The notes beneath the pieces are model-generated. The model ran no database searches, was not told where the DNA came from, and saw nothing but the letters and a program-made list of their open reading frames with translations. Both the position numbers and the translations under genes were made by a program. A DNA stretch of 64,000 nucleotides from IMG/VR virus record IMGVR_UViG_3300028361_000019, positions 37,530 to 101,529 of that record, one strand, 5' to 3'. Below are positions 33,746-42,923 of this stretch, piece after piece. Origin of the DNA: a virus. Positions within the stretch are counted from its first letter, which is position 1; each line of letters opens with the position of its first letter.

Positions 33746-34834
33746 ATGAAATTAAACACTGAAGAATTAAAGACTTTAATTGCAAATCAAATAAGAAACG
33801 AGAATCTAAACGGCTCTCTTCCTGATGATGCAATCGAAAGAATAAAAGAAAAAATACTTGCAAAGAACGCTCACGAGTCTGCGCAAGGAATACCAGAAGT
33901 AGTTTCTGAAGACAGTTTTAATACCGATGATAGAGTGTTTCCTGACGAAAGAGAAGGAACTCCTTCTCCAGAGCAACAATTAGATATGACTGGAAGTACT
34001 CAGCCAGAAGTTTTTGTAGATGCTGGAGCCGTATCTATGAATAACACAACTGCGCCAACTATGGGATACACCCCAGAGCTTCCAGAGATGCTTAAAAAAG
34101 CTGCACCTGGAGAATTGTTTGTGTTTAGATATAATGACGTAGGAGAAAGCGGAGAAAACCTTAGCTTTAAGCCTATGAGGCTAATGAATGACCCTGATGT
34201 AAAGAAGTCGATGAACGACCTTTGGATACAGGAGGGAAAAACAAAAGCAGACGTATATGTTGCTAAGCTTGAAAAGATGGGAGAAATTGAGTTTAATTAT
34301 TCAGATGGGACAAGTAAGTTTACAGAAACAGCTTCACTTCCAGATTATGCTGGGGGACCTCAATATAAAGACAACCCTTATGCTGAAAAGTCATTACCAC
34401 AAATAGATGCTGCTACAAAAAACGAACTTGAGACCTACGTTAAATCATCAGTTGATTTAGAAAAAGTTGTTCATGACATCGTGATGAATATTGTTAAAGA
34501 CTCTCTTCTTACTAATACAGAAAAAGCTGTGAGTACAGATGGTGTACAGGAAGATATAGCACCAAGAGTTGATAGGCCTGGATATGGCGCAGAAACTACT
34601 CAAATGGTTAGACCAATGGAAGAAGGTTTTACTCTTTCTATGAGAGAAATTGCAGAGGGAGAATCTTATAAAAAGATTGACCTACCTAAAGGTTTGAATG
34701 AAGCTATATCATCAGGAGACAAAGGTATGCTGGTTCAAGAAAATGAAACTATGCAACAGTGGGAATTTGAAAATAAGACATATTTCACCCCAACGGATAG
34801 GCTTTCAAAAACAAAAGGATACATTAAGTCTTAA
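33746..34834 (+). CDS. Virion/core-type protein
   Basis: The 362-residue protein opens LNTEELKTLIANQIRNENLNG, again a short amphipathic helix. A disordered stretch to about residue 110 is followed by a folded region (GELFVFRYNDVGESGENLSFKPMRLM...) and, near residue 225, helices (ELETYVKSSVDLEKVVHDIVMNIV). It has no catalytic motif. The late-type promoter and neighbouring structural genes suggest a head or internal protein. Confidence 0.55.
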   Translation: MKLNTEELKTLIANQIRNENLNGSLPDDAIERIKEKILAKNAHESAQGIPEVVSEDSFNTDDRVFPDEREGTPSPEQQLDMTGSTQPEVFVDAGAVSMNNTTAPTMGYTPELPEMLKKAAPGELFVFRYNDVGESGENLSFKPMRLMNDPDVKKSMNDLWIQEGKTKADVYVAKLEKMGEIEFNYSDGTSKFTETASLPDYAGGPQYKDNPYAEKSLPQIDAATKNELETYVKSSVDLEKVVHDIVMNIVKDSLLTNTEKAVSTDGVQEDIAPRVDRPGYGAETTQMVRPMEEGFTLSMREIAEGESYKKIDLPKGLNEAISSGDKGMLVQENETMQQWEFENKTYFTPTDRLSKTKGYIKS

Positions 34835-34888
34835 AAACACTTTAATTTTATTCATTTGGATTTTACATTAAAAGAAAACAAACAAATT

Positions 34889-35161
34889 ATGAGTACTTGG
34901 AAAATTAAGAACATAACAGATAATCCAGTTAAAATTTCTGTAGCACTTGGTGCCAACAGTAATCCTGGGATTATATTAAAGCCTGGTGAAATGGTTTTGT
35001 CTATTGCAAGACTTACAGCGCCATTGGACGCACAAGAAAGAAGAAGCGCAGTTGAAGTTGACAGAAGCTTTGATAATTCTGAACTTAACTTACCTCTCGG
35101 TACTGTTATGTTAGATATTGATGCAGCGACTCAAAACGTAGAAGATTATTCTGGAGAGTAA
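34889..35161 (+). CDS. Small beta-rich virion protein
   Basis: The ATG at 34889 gives 90 residues: STWKIKNITDNPVKISVALG, LKPGEMVLSIARLTAPL and a final acidic tail. The short beta strands and PGE turn resemble the 98-residue protein before the sheath (51818-52114: PAGKTVEVSSLKNLAQVL). It may be a decoration or adaptor protein. An ATG at 34856 is in frame but gives an atypical leader. It overlaps the next gene by one base (TAATG). Confidence 0.5.
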   Translation: MSTWKIKNITDNPVKISVALGANSNPGIILKPGEMVLSIARLTAPLDAQERRSAVEVDRSFDNSELNLPLGTVMLDIDAATQNVEDYSGE

Positions 35162-35520
35162 TGTTTAAGCCTGAATTAAAAGATACTGGTTGGGAAATAG
35201 CCCCAGAAGTAATTTTTGAAATTACTGGAGAAAACTACAAAGAGTCAGAACGAATTTTTTTAAACAACTATAATTATAGTGTAGAAGAGAAAAAATTATC
35301 AACCCTAATGAATAATTCTTTAATGAATATAATTTGGGACTCAATTACTATCTCAGAATTAGAAAATCATTTTAAGAAAGCTATCTCTGAAGAAGATAGT
35401 CAACTTAGATTAGAACTTGATGAAGGTGTTGTATTTGGGTGGTTACACTATAATAGAAATAATAAAATTAACACCTTTAGATTTAAAATAAACTTAAAGG
35501 GAGGGTTTAGTAAGTGCTAA
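35161..35520 (+). CDS. Hypothetical protein
   Basis: The 119-residue protein reads TGWEIAPEVIFEITGENYKES at the start and GVVFGWLHYNRNNKINTFRFKIN near the end, with an acidic helix between. No family is recognised. It is translationally coupled to the preceding gene, and a terminator hairpin follows. Confidence 0.5.
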   Translation: MFKPELKDTGWEIAPEVIFEITGENYKESERIFLNNYNYSVEEKKLSTLMNNSLMNIIWDSITISELENHFKKAISEEDSQLRLELDEGVVFGWLHYNRNNKINTFRFKINLKGGFSKC

Positions 35521-35544
35521 ACATAACATACTTAAAATCAATTG

Positions 35545-35573
35545 AAAGAGGTCAGAAATGTCCTCTTTTTTTG
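35545..35573 (+). terminator. Rho-independent terminator
   Basis: AAAGAGG / CCTCTTT with a ten-base loop and a run of T on the plus strand, directly after the hypothetical gene. Confidence 0.65.
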
Positions 35574-35642
35574 CTTTTTATAATTTAAGTATTGATTTTG
35601 TGACAATCAAGATTTATATTTTTAGAAATCATACTTAAATTC

Positions 35643-36950
35643 ATGAAAGATAAGATTAAAATACTAATTATCCCCTCAGATACAATGGGAGTGGGACATT
35701 TTCGTTCGATTTGGCCAGCCCAATCAATGGAGAGAGATTATAGCGATAAAGTTGATGTAGAAATCAACCACCAACCAAACATTGAGAATATTGAATACCT
35801 TACGTCATTCGATATAATTCATTTTCACAGACACATAGGTCCTTATGAAGGTTCTGCTGAATTATTTCCAAAAATACAAGCTGCAGGAACAATACTTGTC
35901 ATGGATATTGATGACTTTTGGGAACCGCCTTCAACTCACCCTCTTTATGAAGTCGTGAAGAAAGAACGGTTATCTGAAAAGATTAGTGGAAATTTGAAGC
36001 TGGTTGACTACGTGACAACGACTACTGAAGTTTTTGCCGAGCAAATAAGACAGTTTAACAAAAATGTTTTCGTTATTCCTAATGCACTAAACATGGAGCA
36101 CAAAATGTGGGTTTCTGAATCACAAGAAAATCCTACAGATAGATGTAGAATATCTTGGATTGGAGGTTCTTCTCACTTGCATGACCTTGAGCTTATGAAG
36201 CCAGGTTTTCAAAGATTATGGGGCAACTCTGAATTAAAGGACAAATTTCAAATAATCATGTGTGGATTTGACACAAGAGGTAGTATTACAGAAATGACTC
36301 CAGAAGGTCAAGGTAGAACACGACCAATTAAGCCACACGAAACTGTATGGTTAAAATTTGAGGAGTTTTTTACAAGCAATCACAAAGGGGCAGAAAACGA
36401 CCCAGAGTATTACAAGTGGCTTAGTAAAATAAAAAAACCTAAATCAAGTGATTATAAAGATGCTCAGTATGAAAAAGACTATGTGAGAAGATGGACTCTT
36501 CCGCTTACACAATACGGTAGACACTATGATTATTGTGACGTTTGTCTTGCTCCGCTAATTGATACGTGGATTGAGAAAAAAGAGCATAAAAAACCAGACG
36601 GACGAGTTAGTGTTCAAGAAATAAAAAGAAGACACGTATTTAACGAAGTTAAGTCGGAGCTTAAGATTATTGAGGCTGGTATGAAAAAGAAAGTTCTTAT
36701 TGCACAGGACTTCGGAATCTATAAAGAATTAATAGAGGATGGAAAAACTGGATTGCTCGTTAAGAATGACCAAAAAGATTGGTATAAACATATGAAGCGA
36801 GTAATTGAAGACCCTGAGTACAGAGCTGAGCTTGCTGAAAATCTACATGAATTTGTTAAAGACAAATATGAGATTACAGGCGTTACTGGAGATAGAATTA
36901 AAATCTATGAGCAGATAATGGAAAAAGTTAAATCAAAAGAATTAGCATAA
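35643..36950 (+). CDS. Glycosyltransferase, GT-B fold
   Basis: The 435-residue protein begins KILIIPSDTMGVGHFRSIWPAQ (Gly loop after strand 1), continues DIIHFHRHIGPYEG and ends with a donor half containing RISWIGGSSHLHDLELMKPGF and KSELKIIEAGMKKKVLIAQDFGIYKELIEDGKTG, where IEAG-type motifs contact the sugar nucleotide. It lies outside the main sugar operon and on the other strand, surrounded by late genes, so it may act on virion proteins during assembly. Donor unknown. Confidence 0.8.
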   Translation: MKDKIKILIIPSDTMGVGHFRSIWPAQSMERDYSDKVDVEINHQPNIENIEYLTSFDIIHFHRHIGPYEGSAELFPKIQAAGTILVMDIDDFWEPPSTHPLYEVVKKERLSEKISGNLKLVDYVTTTTEVFAEQIRQFNKNVFVIPNALNMEHKMWVSESQENPTDRCRISWIGGSSHLHDLELMKPGFQRLWGNSELKDKFQIIMCGFDTRGSITEMTPEGQGRTRPIKPHETVWLKFEEFFTSNHKGAENDPEYYKWLSKIKKPKSSDYKDAQYEKDYVRRWTLPLTQYGRHYDYCDVCLAPLIDTWIEKKEHKKPDGRVSVQEIKRRHVFNEVKSELKIIEAGMKKKVLIAQDFGIYKELIEDGKTGLLVKNDQKDWYKHMKRVIEDPEYRAELAENLHEFVKDKYEITGVTGDRIKIYEQIMEKVKSKELA

Positions 36951-36955
36951 CAAAA

Positions 36956-36988
36956 AAAGGGACTTCATAACGAAGTCCCTTTCTTTTT
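36956..36988. terminator. Bidirectional terminator
   Basis: An 11-bp perfect stem AAAGGGACTTC / GAAGTCCCTTT with a five-base loop, A run before and T run after. It separates the convergent glycosyltransferase and vWA genes. Confidence 0.85.
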
Positions 36989-37006
36989 TCACTCTGGAGA
37001 GAATGA

Positions 37007-39328
37007 TTACAACTTAATAGTTGCTTGTTTGTCGATAACAGTACATGTAATGTCTGTTCCATCAAATGGAATTGTCATTTCATTTTGGTCTCTATTCTCA
37101 AATTCTGAGAACCAAGATTTACCAACAATAGTTAAGAATTTAGCTCTTGAGATTTGACCCATAAGCTTAGTCTTAGTTTTTCTAAAGTCATCAGATTTAG
37201 CATAAATCCACTCTTCAATCATCATTGACTTCTTGTCCTCTGGAAGGCTTGAGATAGTTTTTTCAAAAGCGATAAACTCTCTGATTGAAGGTGCTGCAAG
37301 AGCTTCTTTACCAGAAAGACTGTCGTCAAGTCCAGCGATGATTTTCTTTTCAGCAGATTCAAACTCTTTTTTAGTAGGATTAGCTGTAAGACCTTTGATT
37401 TTAACCTCAAGTGTGTTAACCTCAATTTCTTCATTCATCTTCTCTACTTTGCTCTTAGGACTGAATCCATTAGCTGTAAGTCCGATTTCTTTAAGCCATG
37501 CTGTAGCATCTTCACCATAAAGGTCAAGGAAACCTTTGCTTGCTCCATCAAAGAATCTTTTCTTGTATTGTCCAAACACATAGTTAGACGCTTTAAGCTT
37601 AGCAAGTTCATGCGCTTCTTTGAATAACGCTTCAGCAGAAAGAGATTGAACCATCTGTCTATTAATTACAGGAAGCTTAGAGAAGTTAAGAACATAAATT
37701 GTTCCTTCTGCATAAGTTTCTCCTTCTAAAAGACCATTAGCCTGAAGTGTATCAAATGTAGTTTTGCTTAAACTAACTGGTAACTCATAAGTCCAGATTA
37801 CACCGTCTTGAATGATTGTGTAGTTTCTAAATATTTGAGTATCAAACTTAGCGTCAAGCCCATAACTGTTTGAAGGCAAGTTTACATATCCCTTAAAGTT
37901 AACGAGAACTGAAAGGTTTGCTCTTGTTTCGTTCCAAGTAAGACTTGAAAAAGAAGATGCTGGCATTTCTTCATTAAAAATAAATTTAATTGGCTCAACA
38001 ATGTTTGCTTTAACTTCTTGAAGTTTTGCTTCAAGACCGTCAAGGTCTCCTTCGTTTAATAAATCAGATAGAGAAGATTTATCTTCATCCGTCATCTCAG
38101 ACTTAACAGCAACCGCTTTTCCTCCAGTTCTTTTGTAAGAAAAAGATTCGTGTCTTGGGTACCAAACATTCTCGTCATCAGACATAAGAGTGTCAAATAA
38201 ATCCATAACACAAAACGCATCTTCTGCAGGTTCTAAGTCTGGATTGTATCCTTGTTGGTATCTTTCGCTTGGGTTTCTCATTGCATTAATGAACTTAAAT
38301 TCAAGTTCGTTAATCTTTTGAGTACCAAAAGTGTTTGTTTTTTCAGTAATCAAATAAGCATCACCTAAGAAGCCTAATATTTCAGAAACTGTATTATAAT
38401 CACTCACTCTTGAGTATGCAAAGGCAGCTCCATAAAGTCCAGCGAAAATAGAATCAGAAGTATCTCCTCTAAGCACTGCATCAGAGATGAAGTTTTCATC
38501 ACCAAGATATTTAGCATTTGGAGTTTCTTCAGTAAAGTAGAATAAATCTACATCACCTTCAACGCTTAAGAAAATTTCATTATCTTCATTTGGAAGATAT
38601 GTAACGATGTCTCCATCAATAACATTGAATACAACTCCATTGTGCGGAGTGTGGTCAAGCTTAACATAACGTCTTTTAGATGTTTGACCTCCAGTGAATA
38701 CTTTTTCAGAATATGGCTCATACTCATCGAAGCCTTCGCTAAAAGTATGTACTCCACCGATTGTGGTAGCCATCTCATTAAGGAGTTGTTTGTTGCAGTA
38801 CCATCCGTACTCTACGATGATTGCGCTTGAAAGTTCTTCCTTAACATCTTCAACAGCCTTAAGGACTTCTGAAGTTGTGTTACGATTATCGTGACCATCA
38901 GTCAAGAAAAACATTGTGTGAAGCATATCTGGGTTTCTCTTAGAAACTCTTTTGATTACTTCTTTTAATTCAACAAGCGGCTCTTTGAACGATGTCAAAC
39001 ACTGCGGTGTTAAATATTTATCAATAAGGTTTTTTACCTTACTAAGTTCAGTTGTTCCATTTACGTGGTAATCCTCAAGAAGAACTCCGCACTCGTTTCT
39101 ACCTGAGAACCAAATCAGCGTAACTGAATCACTTAGCTTAAGCATTGTAGAAATTTTGTTGTAGAGGTCTCTTCTAATAGAGTCCAATTCTCCCCACATT
39201 GAACCTGAACAGTCGATAATGAATGTGTGATGTGCCGATACATCTACAACCTTTTGGTTTCCGTTTTCTGGTTTTACAACCTGATTCAAGAAGTTAAGAT
39301 TGTCCGAGGCTTTTAAATACTTAGACAT
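37007..39328 (-). CDS. Large von Willebrand factor A domain protein
   Basis: The 773-residue protein has a vWA domain at residues ~28-205: HHTFIIDCSGSMWGELDSIRR is a complete MIDAS (DxSxS), with further metal ligands in QCLTSFKEPL and FFLTDGHDNRN. Beyond it, ~570 residues of mixed folds without known motifs include acidic and Lys-rich helices near 640-720. vWA proteins bind partners through a metal ion. Its size is larger than any structural protein here except the sheath, so a virion or host-interaction role is possible. The upstream region has a host-type promoter candidate, unlike the nearby late genes. Confidence 0.75.
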   Translation of the reverse strand: MSKYLKASDNLNFLNQVVKPENGNQKVVDVSAHHTFIIDCSGSMWGELDSIRRDLYNKISTMLKLSDSVTLIWFSGRNECGVLLEDYHVNGTTELSKVKNLIDKYLTPQCLTSFKEPLVELKEVIKRVSKRNPDMLHTMFFLTDGHDNRNTTSEVLKAVEDVKEELSSAIIVEYGWYCNKQLLNEMATTIGGVHTFSEGFDEYEPYSEKVFTGGQTSKRRYVKLDHTPHNGVVFNVIDGDIVTYLPNEDNEIFLSVEGDVDLFYFTEETPNAKYLGDENFISDAVLRGDTSDSIFAGLYGAAFAYSRVSDYNTVSEILGFLGDAYLITEKTNTFGTQKINELEFKFINAMRNPSERYQQGYNPDLEPAEDAFCVMDLFDTLMSDDENVWYPRHESFSYKRTGGKAVAVKSEMTDEDKSSLSDLLNEGDLDGLEAKLQEVKANIVEPIKFIFNEEMPASSFSSLTWNETRANLSVLVNFKGYVNLPSNSYGLDAKFDTQIFRNYTIIQDGVIWTYELPVSLSKTTFDTLQANGLLEGETYAEGTIYVLNFSKLPVINRQMVQSLSAEALFKEAHELAKLKASNYVFGQYKKRFFDGASKGFLDLYGEDATAWLKEIGLTANGFSPKSKVEKMNEEIEVNTLEVKIKGLTANPTKKEFESAEKKIIAGLDDSLSGKEALAAPSIREFIAFEKTISSLPEDKKSMMIEEWIYAKSDDFRKTKTKLMGQISRAKFLTIVGKSWFSEFENRDQNEMTIPFDGTDITCTVIDKQATIKL

Positions 39329-39364
39329 AATACTCTGTTATTTGTTAAAATTTAATTGTCGATG

Positions 39365-39395
39365 CGAAGATATAGAAAAAAGATACTCCAGCAAA
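39365..39395 (-). promoter_or_regulatory. Host-type promoter candidate for the large vWA gene
   Basis: On the minus strand TTTG is followed after 19 bases by TATCTTCG, one mismatch from TAnnTTTG. It is 37 bases before the ATG at 39328. Confidence 0.35.
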
Positions 39396-39425
39396 ATTTT
39401 TCTTGATTTATTGTCTTTTTTGATG

Positions 39426-39435
39426 TATTTATTAG
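39426..39435 (+). promoter_or_regulatory. Late-type promoter motif
   Basis: TATTTATTAG, 36 bases before the ATG at 39462. Confidence 0.6.
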
Positions 39436-39461
39436 AAAGAGACTCTATAAAAATTTTTACA

Positions 39462-40283
39462 ATGAAAAACATTAGTTATAACTTCGGGGCAATTAGAGAT
39501 AGTATTGCAAGATTATCTTCAAAAGAATTGATGGAACAGAACAAAAGCTTAACGCTTGAAAGGTATGTTTCAAAAACTCAATTGAGCCCAGACCTAAAGA
39601 AACAACAATTAATCTACAAGAACATCCAGGAATGTAAACCATTTCCAAAGGAAAGATTAGCTGAAAGATTTCTTAATCAGAATCTGAGTATGTTTAAAAA
39701 TTCCAACTGGAATGACGTGATATTTGAAAACAAGCAGCTTAGATATGACCTACTTGGAGCTCCAGATGTAAGTCACGTTGGTGCAAACAATAATAACGAT
39801 AAATTATTTGAAGCAATAAACACTCTTATTGAGTCTGTAACAAATAGAGCTTTTTCTGATTTTGAATCAGAGGGTAAAGCTTATGAGTTCGTACTTGAAT
39901 ATCTTACAAGAGAAGTTTCTGAAGAAGAGGTTTCTGAAGAAAAAGATGACGCTCCAGCTTTAAAAGAAGCTTGGAAGTTTGTAACAAAACTTGCAGTAAA
40001 TAATTTCAATGAAAGATACGAGCATTTAAACGAATCTGAAAAAGAAGTTCTTGCCGTATTACTTTCTAACAACAAAGATAAAACTGACTTCTTTCAGAAC
40101 ATTAAAAAAGAAAGTATTCAATTGATTGATTCTTTGCTTGAAGAATCTGAAAAAGTTCATCACGATACTTTAATTGGTTTTAAAGAAAAAATGGAGAAAA
40201 TGGACAATGTTGCTCCAGGAATGATTGACGAGCATATTCTTGAGTGTATTAATTTGAGACAGGCATTAAATGAATTAAAATAA
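39462..40283 (+). CDS. Helical virion/assembly-type protein
   Basis: The ATG at 39462 (273 residues) is chosen because it follows the late motif and begins the conserved-looking NISYNFGAIRDSIARLSSKEL. The upstream in-frame extension runs into the vWA leader and is low-complexity. The protein is mostly charged helix without cysteine-rich or catalytic motifs. It stands alone between a promoter and a terminator. Function unknown. Confidence 0.6.
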   Translation: MKNISYNFGAIRDSIARLSSKELMEQNKSLTLERYVSKTQLSPDLKKQQLIYKNIQECKPFPKERLAERFLNQNLSMFKNSNWNDVIFENKQLRYDLLGAPDVSHVGANNNNDKLFEAINTLIESVTNRAFSDFESEGKAYEFVLEYLTREVSEEEVSEEKDDAPALKEAWKFVTKLAVNNFNERYEHLNESEKEVLAVLLSNNKDKTDFFQNIKKESIQLIDSLLEESEKVHHDTLIGFKEKMEKMDNVAPGMIDEHILECINLRQALNELK

Positions 40284-40314
40284 TTGTATAGCGATTATTT
40301 TTTAACTGTGCAAG

Positions 40315-40343
40315 AAAAAGTGAGATTAATTCTCACTTTTTTT
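40315..40343 (+). terminator. Rho-independent terminator
   Basis: An 11-bp stem AAAAAGTGAGA / TCTCACTTTTT with a five-base loop and a T run. Confidence 0.8.
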
Positions 40344-40398
40344 GTTTTCGGCAATTTCTTTGTTTATATTTCTTTTATTAAGGGAAATAATTTAAAAC

Positions 40399-40914
40399 AT
40401 GGAAGTAAAGACAAAAAGAACAGCGAGAGAGATTAAGATTGGCAACGAACTGTTAGATAACAAAAATATAAATGTAAAGATTGGAACAGTTGAGAACAGA
40501 GAGGCTCCAGAGACAATTTACATATTTATTAGTTTTTGGGCAAAGCCAACGATAGAAATAGAGAATGAATCTCAAGATTTTCTTAAAGATATTTTAAACA
40601 AGAAACTTGGGGCGATATATAGGTCAAAACTAAAACCTTATCTAAGTGAAAATAAATACTTCACAAATGAGAAGGATAATATTTATATCAAAAACATACC
40701 TGAGAACATTAACTATAACAACAAGAGAAATTTTATTTCAGTAGAATTATATCTCCACACTCTAAACATACAAGATGGCAACAGCGTGCCGTTAAGCAAT
40801 AAAAAAAATACAGAGTTATTTGATGAGGCGCTAAGGGTTTCAAATATTATTGGCAACTCACCCTTACTGAGCGATGGTGATGAATTTAAGATATTCAAAA
40901 AATCAATGAACTAA
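40399..40914 (+). CDS. Hypothetical protein
   Basis: The 171-residue protein has an alpha/beta character (NVKIGTVENREAPETIYIFISFWAKP, then KLGAIYRSKLKPYLSENKYF). No domain is recognised. It lacks a clear late motif, although an AT-rich stretch precedes it. It is closed by a terminator at 40919. Confidence 0.5.
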   Translation: MEVKTKRTAREIKIGNELLDNKNINVKIGTVENREAPETIYIFISFWAKPTIEIENESQDFLKDILNKKLGAIYRSKLKPYLSENKYFTNEKDNIYIKNIPENINYNNKRNFISVELYLHTLNIQDGNSVPLSNKKNTELFDEALRVSNIIGNSPLLSDGDEFKIFKKSMN

Positions 40915-40918
40915 TTAC

Positions 40919-40950
40919 AAAGCTTCCTTATTAAGGAGGCTTTTTTTTTG
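40919..40950 (+). terminator. Rho-independent terminator
   Basis: Stem AAAGCTTCCTT / AAGGAGGCTTT with one wobble, a three-base loop and nine T. The next promoter motif begins two bases after the T run. Confidence 0.8.
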
Positions 40951-40951
40951 C

Positions 40952-40961
40952 TATTTATTAG
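40952..40961 (+). promoter_or_regulatory. Late-type promoter motif
   Basis: TATTTATTAG, 22 bases before the ATG at 40974. Confidence 0.6.
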
Positions 40962-40973
40962 AAACAATTAGCA

Positions 40974-42074
40974 ATGAACAAAAACGAAATACAAAAGTTA
41001 ATAGCAGAATCTCTATATGAATTAACTCATGAGGATGTTTCTCCAGAAGACCAGTCGATGGATACATCAGAATTCGAAGACTCTCTTGGGAGTGGAGAAG
41101 AAGATTATGAAGACGAAGACATTAACCTTGGATTAGAACCTATATCTATGTCATCAATTGACATTCCTATTCAAGATAAAGGAGTATTCAGTGCTATGGG
41201 TGGTAACGAACCTTATGATGATGAATTTTCTGACTTAAATGGTTATCAAGAATTTGGTGATGATTATGAAGGTAACTATCAAGATGACGTTTCTGTATCT
41301 CCAGGATATTTTAATGAAGAAGAAGTTCCAATGTCAGCAATTGACATGCCGATTAAAGATAAAGCTATTTTTAGCGCCATGGATGGAGACGATACTATGG
41401 ATGACATGTCTGACATTGCTAAATACAGAAGAGACAAAGGTGGTGACTACGAAGGTGGATTCCAGGATGATGTTTCTGTATCTCCAGGATACTACAACGA
41501 AAGCGAAGATGACATGGACCCAATTGCAATAGCTAAGACTAATGCATCATCAAACTACGACCCAACAGAAGATGCTATGGCATATGCTGGAGAACACTGG
41601 GGCTCACTATCTCCACAAGAAAAAGAAGAAATTTTTGCAGATATGGAAAATGATTTCGCAAGAAATATGGGTGAAGCAATTGAGTTTACTCCAGAAGAAC
41701 TTCAAAAAATAATTAGCGAAGGTGTAGAAAGATTACATAGAAAAACTCTTATTGAGAATAGGCTTAAACAAATCAACAACGAACTTAATTTAATGGCTGA
41801 CCCAGAAGCTTGGGAAAATGCTAAAATAGAAGCAAAGGCTCAACTTGCAAAAAAATCAATTGCTTGGAATAATATATCTACAAGAGAAGACCTTTTATCG
41901 GAAATGAGTTTTAGAGATATTAAAATGCCAGTTGCTAAACCAATAGATGTAGCTACAAACAAGGCTAAATCAAAGTGGGATAACATGCAGAAAGAATCGG
42001 TGTCTGATATTATGTCAAGAGCATCAGACCTAATGGCAGAAGCTAAAAAGAAATACAACGACATCTCAAAATAA
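40974..42074 (+). CDS. Acidic repeat protein, head core candidate
   Basis: The 366-residue protein starts NKNEIQKLIAESLYELTHED, an N-terminal helix shared with other core-type proteins. Residues ~58-175 hold two repeats of about 60 residues: SSIDIPIQDKGVFSAMGG...DDVSVSPGYFNE and SAIDMPIKDKAIFSAMDG...DDVSVSPGYYNE. A second copy of the helix motif, FTPEELQKIISEGVERL, lies near residue 240. The C-terminal third is helical and basic. It lies just before the protease and scaffold genes, which fits an internal head or core protein processed by the protease. Confidence 0.6.
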   Translation: MNKNEIQKLIAESLYELTHEDVSPEDQSMDTSEFEDSLGSGEEDYEDEDINLGLEPISMSSIDIPIQDKGVFSAMGGNEPYDDEFSDLNGYQEFGDDYEGNYQDDVSVSPGYFNEEEVPMSAIDMPIKDKAIFSAMDGDDTMDDMSDIAKYRRDKGGDYEGGFQDDVSVSPGYYNESEDDMDPIAIAKTNASSNYDPTEDAMAYAGEHWGSLSPQEKEEIFADMENDFARNMGEAIEFTPEELQKIISEGVERLHRKTLIENRLKQINNELNLMADPEAWENAKIEAKAQLAKKSIAWNNISTREDLLSEMSFRDIKMPVAKPIDVATNKAKSKWDNMQKESVSDIMSRASDLMAEAKKKYNDISK

Positions 42075-42092
42075 GGTGCTTTATAAATTTAG

Positions 42093-42118
42093 AAAACCCT
42101 GCAATGTAGGGTTTTTTT
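42093..42118 (+). terminator. Rho-independent terminator
   Basis: AAAACCCT / AGGGTTTT with a seven-base loop and a run of seven T. Confidence 0.75.
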
Positions 42119-42149
42119 AGTTTACCACCTAAATTTCGAAAAAATCAAA

Positions 42150-42159
42150 TATTTATAAG
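42150..42159 (+). promoter_or_regulatory. Late-type promoter motif before protease
   Basis: TATTTATAAG, 29 bases before the ATG at 42179. Confidence 0.6.
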
Positions 42160-42178
42160 AGAACAACATTACAACATC

Positions 42179-42847
42179 ATGATAAAAGATAATGGAAAAT
42201 ATATAATCTCAGAATTCTATGAATTCAAGATTGAACCGAATTTAATTACGGAGTCTGAGAAAGCTGGAAAACCTCTTGTTATGACAGGGATTCTACAAAA
42301 AGCAGATACGCTTAATAGAAACGGTAGAGTTTATCCTTATGAGATTCTTAAAAGAGAAGCTGATAAGTATATGGAACTTGTTGAGAACAACACTGCAGGT
42401 GGGGAACTTGACCACCCAGACTCAGCAGTTGTATCTCTTGCTAATGTTTCACACAGAGTATCAGAAATGTGGTGGGACGGAAAAGACCTTTATGGTAAAG
42501 TTATTATTGCAGAAGAAACTCCTGCAGGTAAAATTCTTAGAGGACTTCTTAAATCTGGATTTATGTTAGGAATATCATCAAGAGGTGTTGGTTCTGTAAA
42601 ATCAGAAGGAGACCAAGATATTGTACAAGAAGATTTTGAATTAATTGCATTTGACTTTGTGTCATCTCCATCTACTCCAGGAGCTTACTTATTCAAAGAA
42701 GGAAAAGGATATGGAAATAGAGGTGCTGGTATGGTTCCTTTAGGTGAGAGCTCAGGTGTCATAACTACGATTGATGTTCAAGAGAAGGGTAATAATTATT
42801 CTAAATTAAATGAAATAGCAAATAGCGATTTCTGGAAAAATAAATAA
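42179..42847 (+). CDS. Prohead core protease, gp21-like
   Basis: The 222-residue protein (T4 gp21 is 212) has the U9/herpesvirus-assemblin-type features: GILQKADTLNRNGRVYPYEILKRE, AGGELDHPDSAVVSLANVSHRV (catalytic His region, near residue 78) and LKSGFMLGISSRGVGSV (catalytic Ser region, near 135), then FELIAFDFVSSPSTPGA. It cleaves scaffold and capsid N-termini inside the prohead. It has its own promoter motif and precedes the scaffold and capsid genes, as in T4. Confidence 0.9.
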   Translation: MIKDNGKYIISEFYEFKIEPNLITESEKAGKPLVMTGILQKADTLNRNGRVYPYEILKREADKYMELVENNTAGGELDHPDSAVVSLANVSHRVSEMWWDGKDLYGKVIIAEETPAGKILRGLLKSGFMLGISSRGVGSVKSEGDQDIVQEDFELIAFDFVSSPSTPGAYLFKEGKGYGNRGAGMVPLGESSGVITTIDVQEKGNNYSKLNEIANSDFWKNK

Positions 42848-42885
42848 AAAGATTAACGAGATTTAGATTTTACAAAATTTGTAAA

Positions 42886-42895
42886 TATTTATTAG
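42886..42895 (+). promoter_or_regulatory. Late-type promoter motif before scaffold
   Basis: TATTTATTAG, 38 bases before the ATG at 42924. Confidence 0.55.
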
Positions 42896-42923
42896 AAATC
42901 AACAGTCATAAAATAAACACAAC

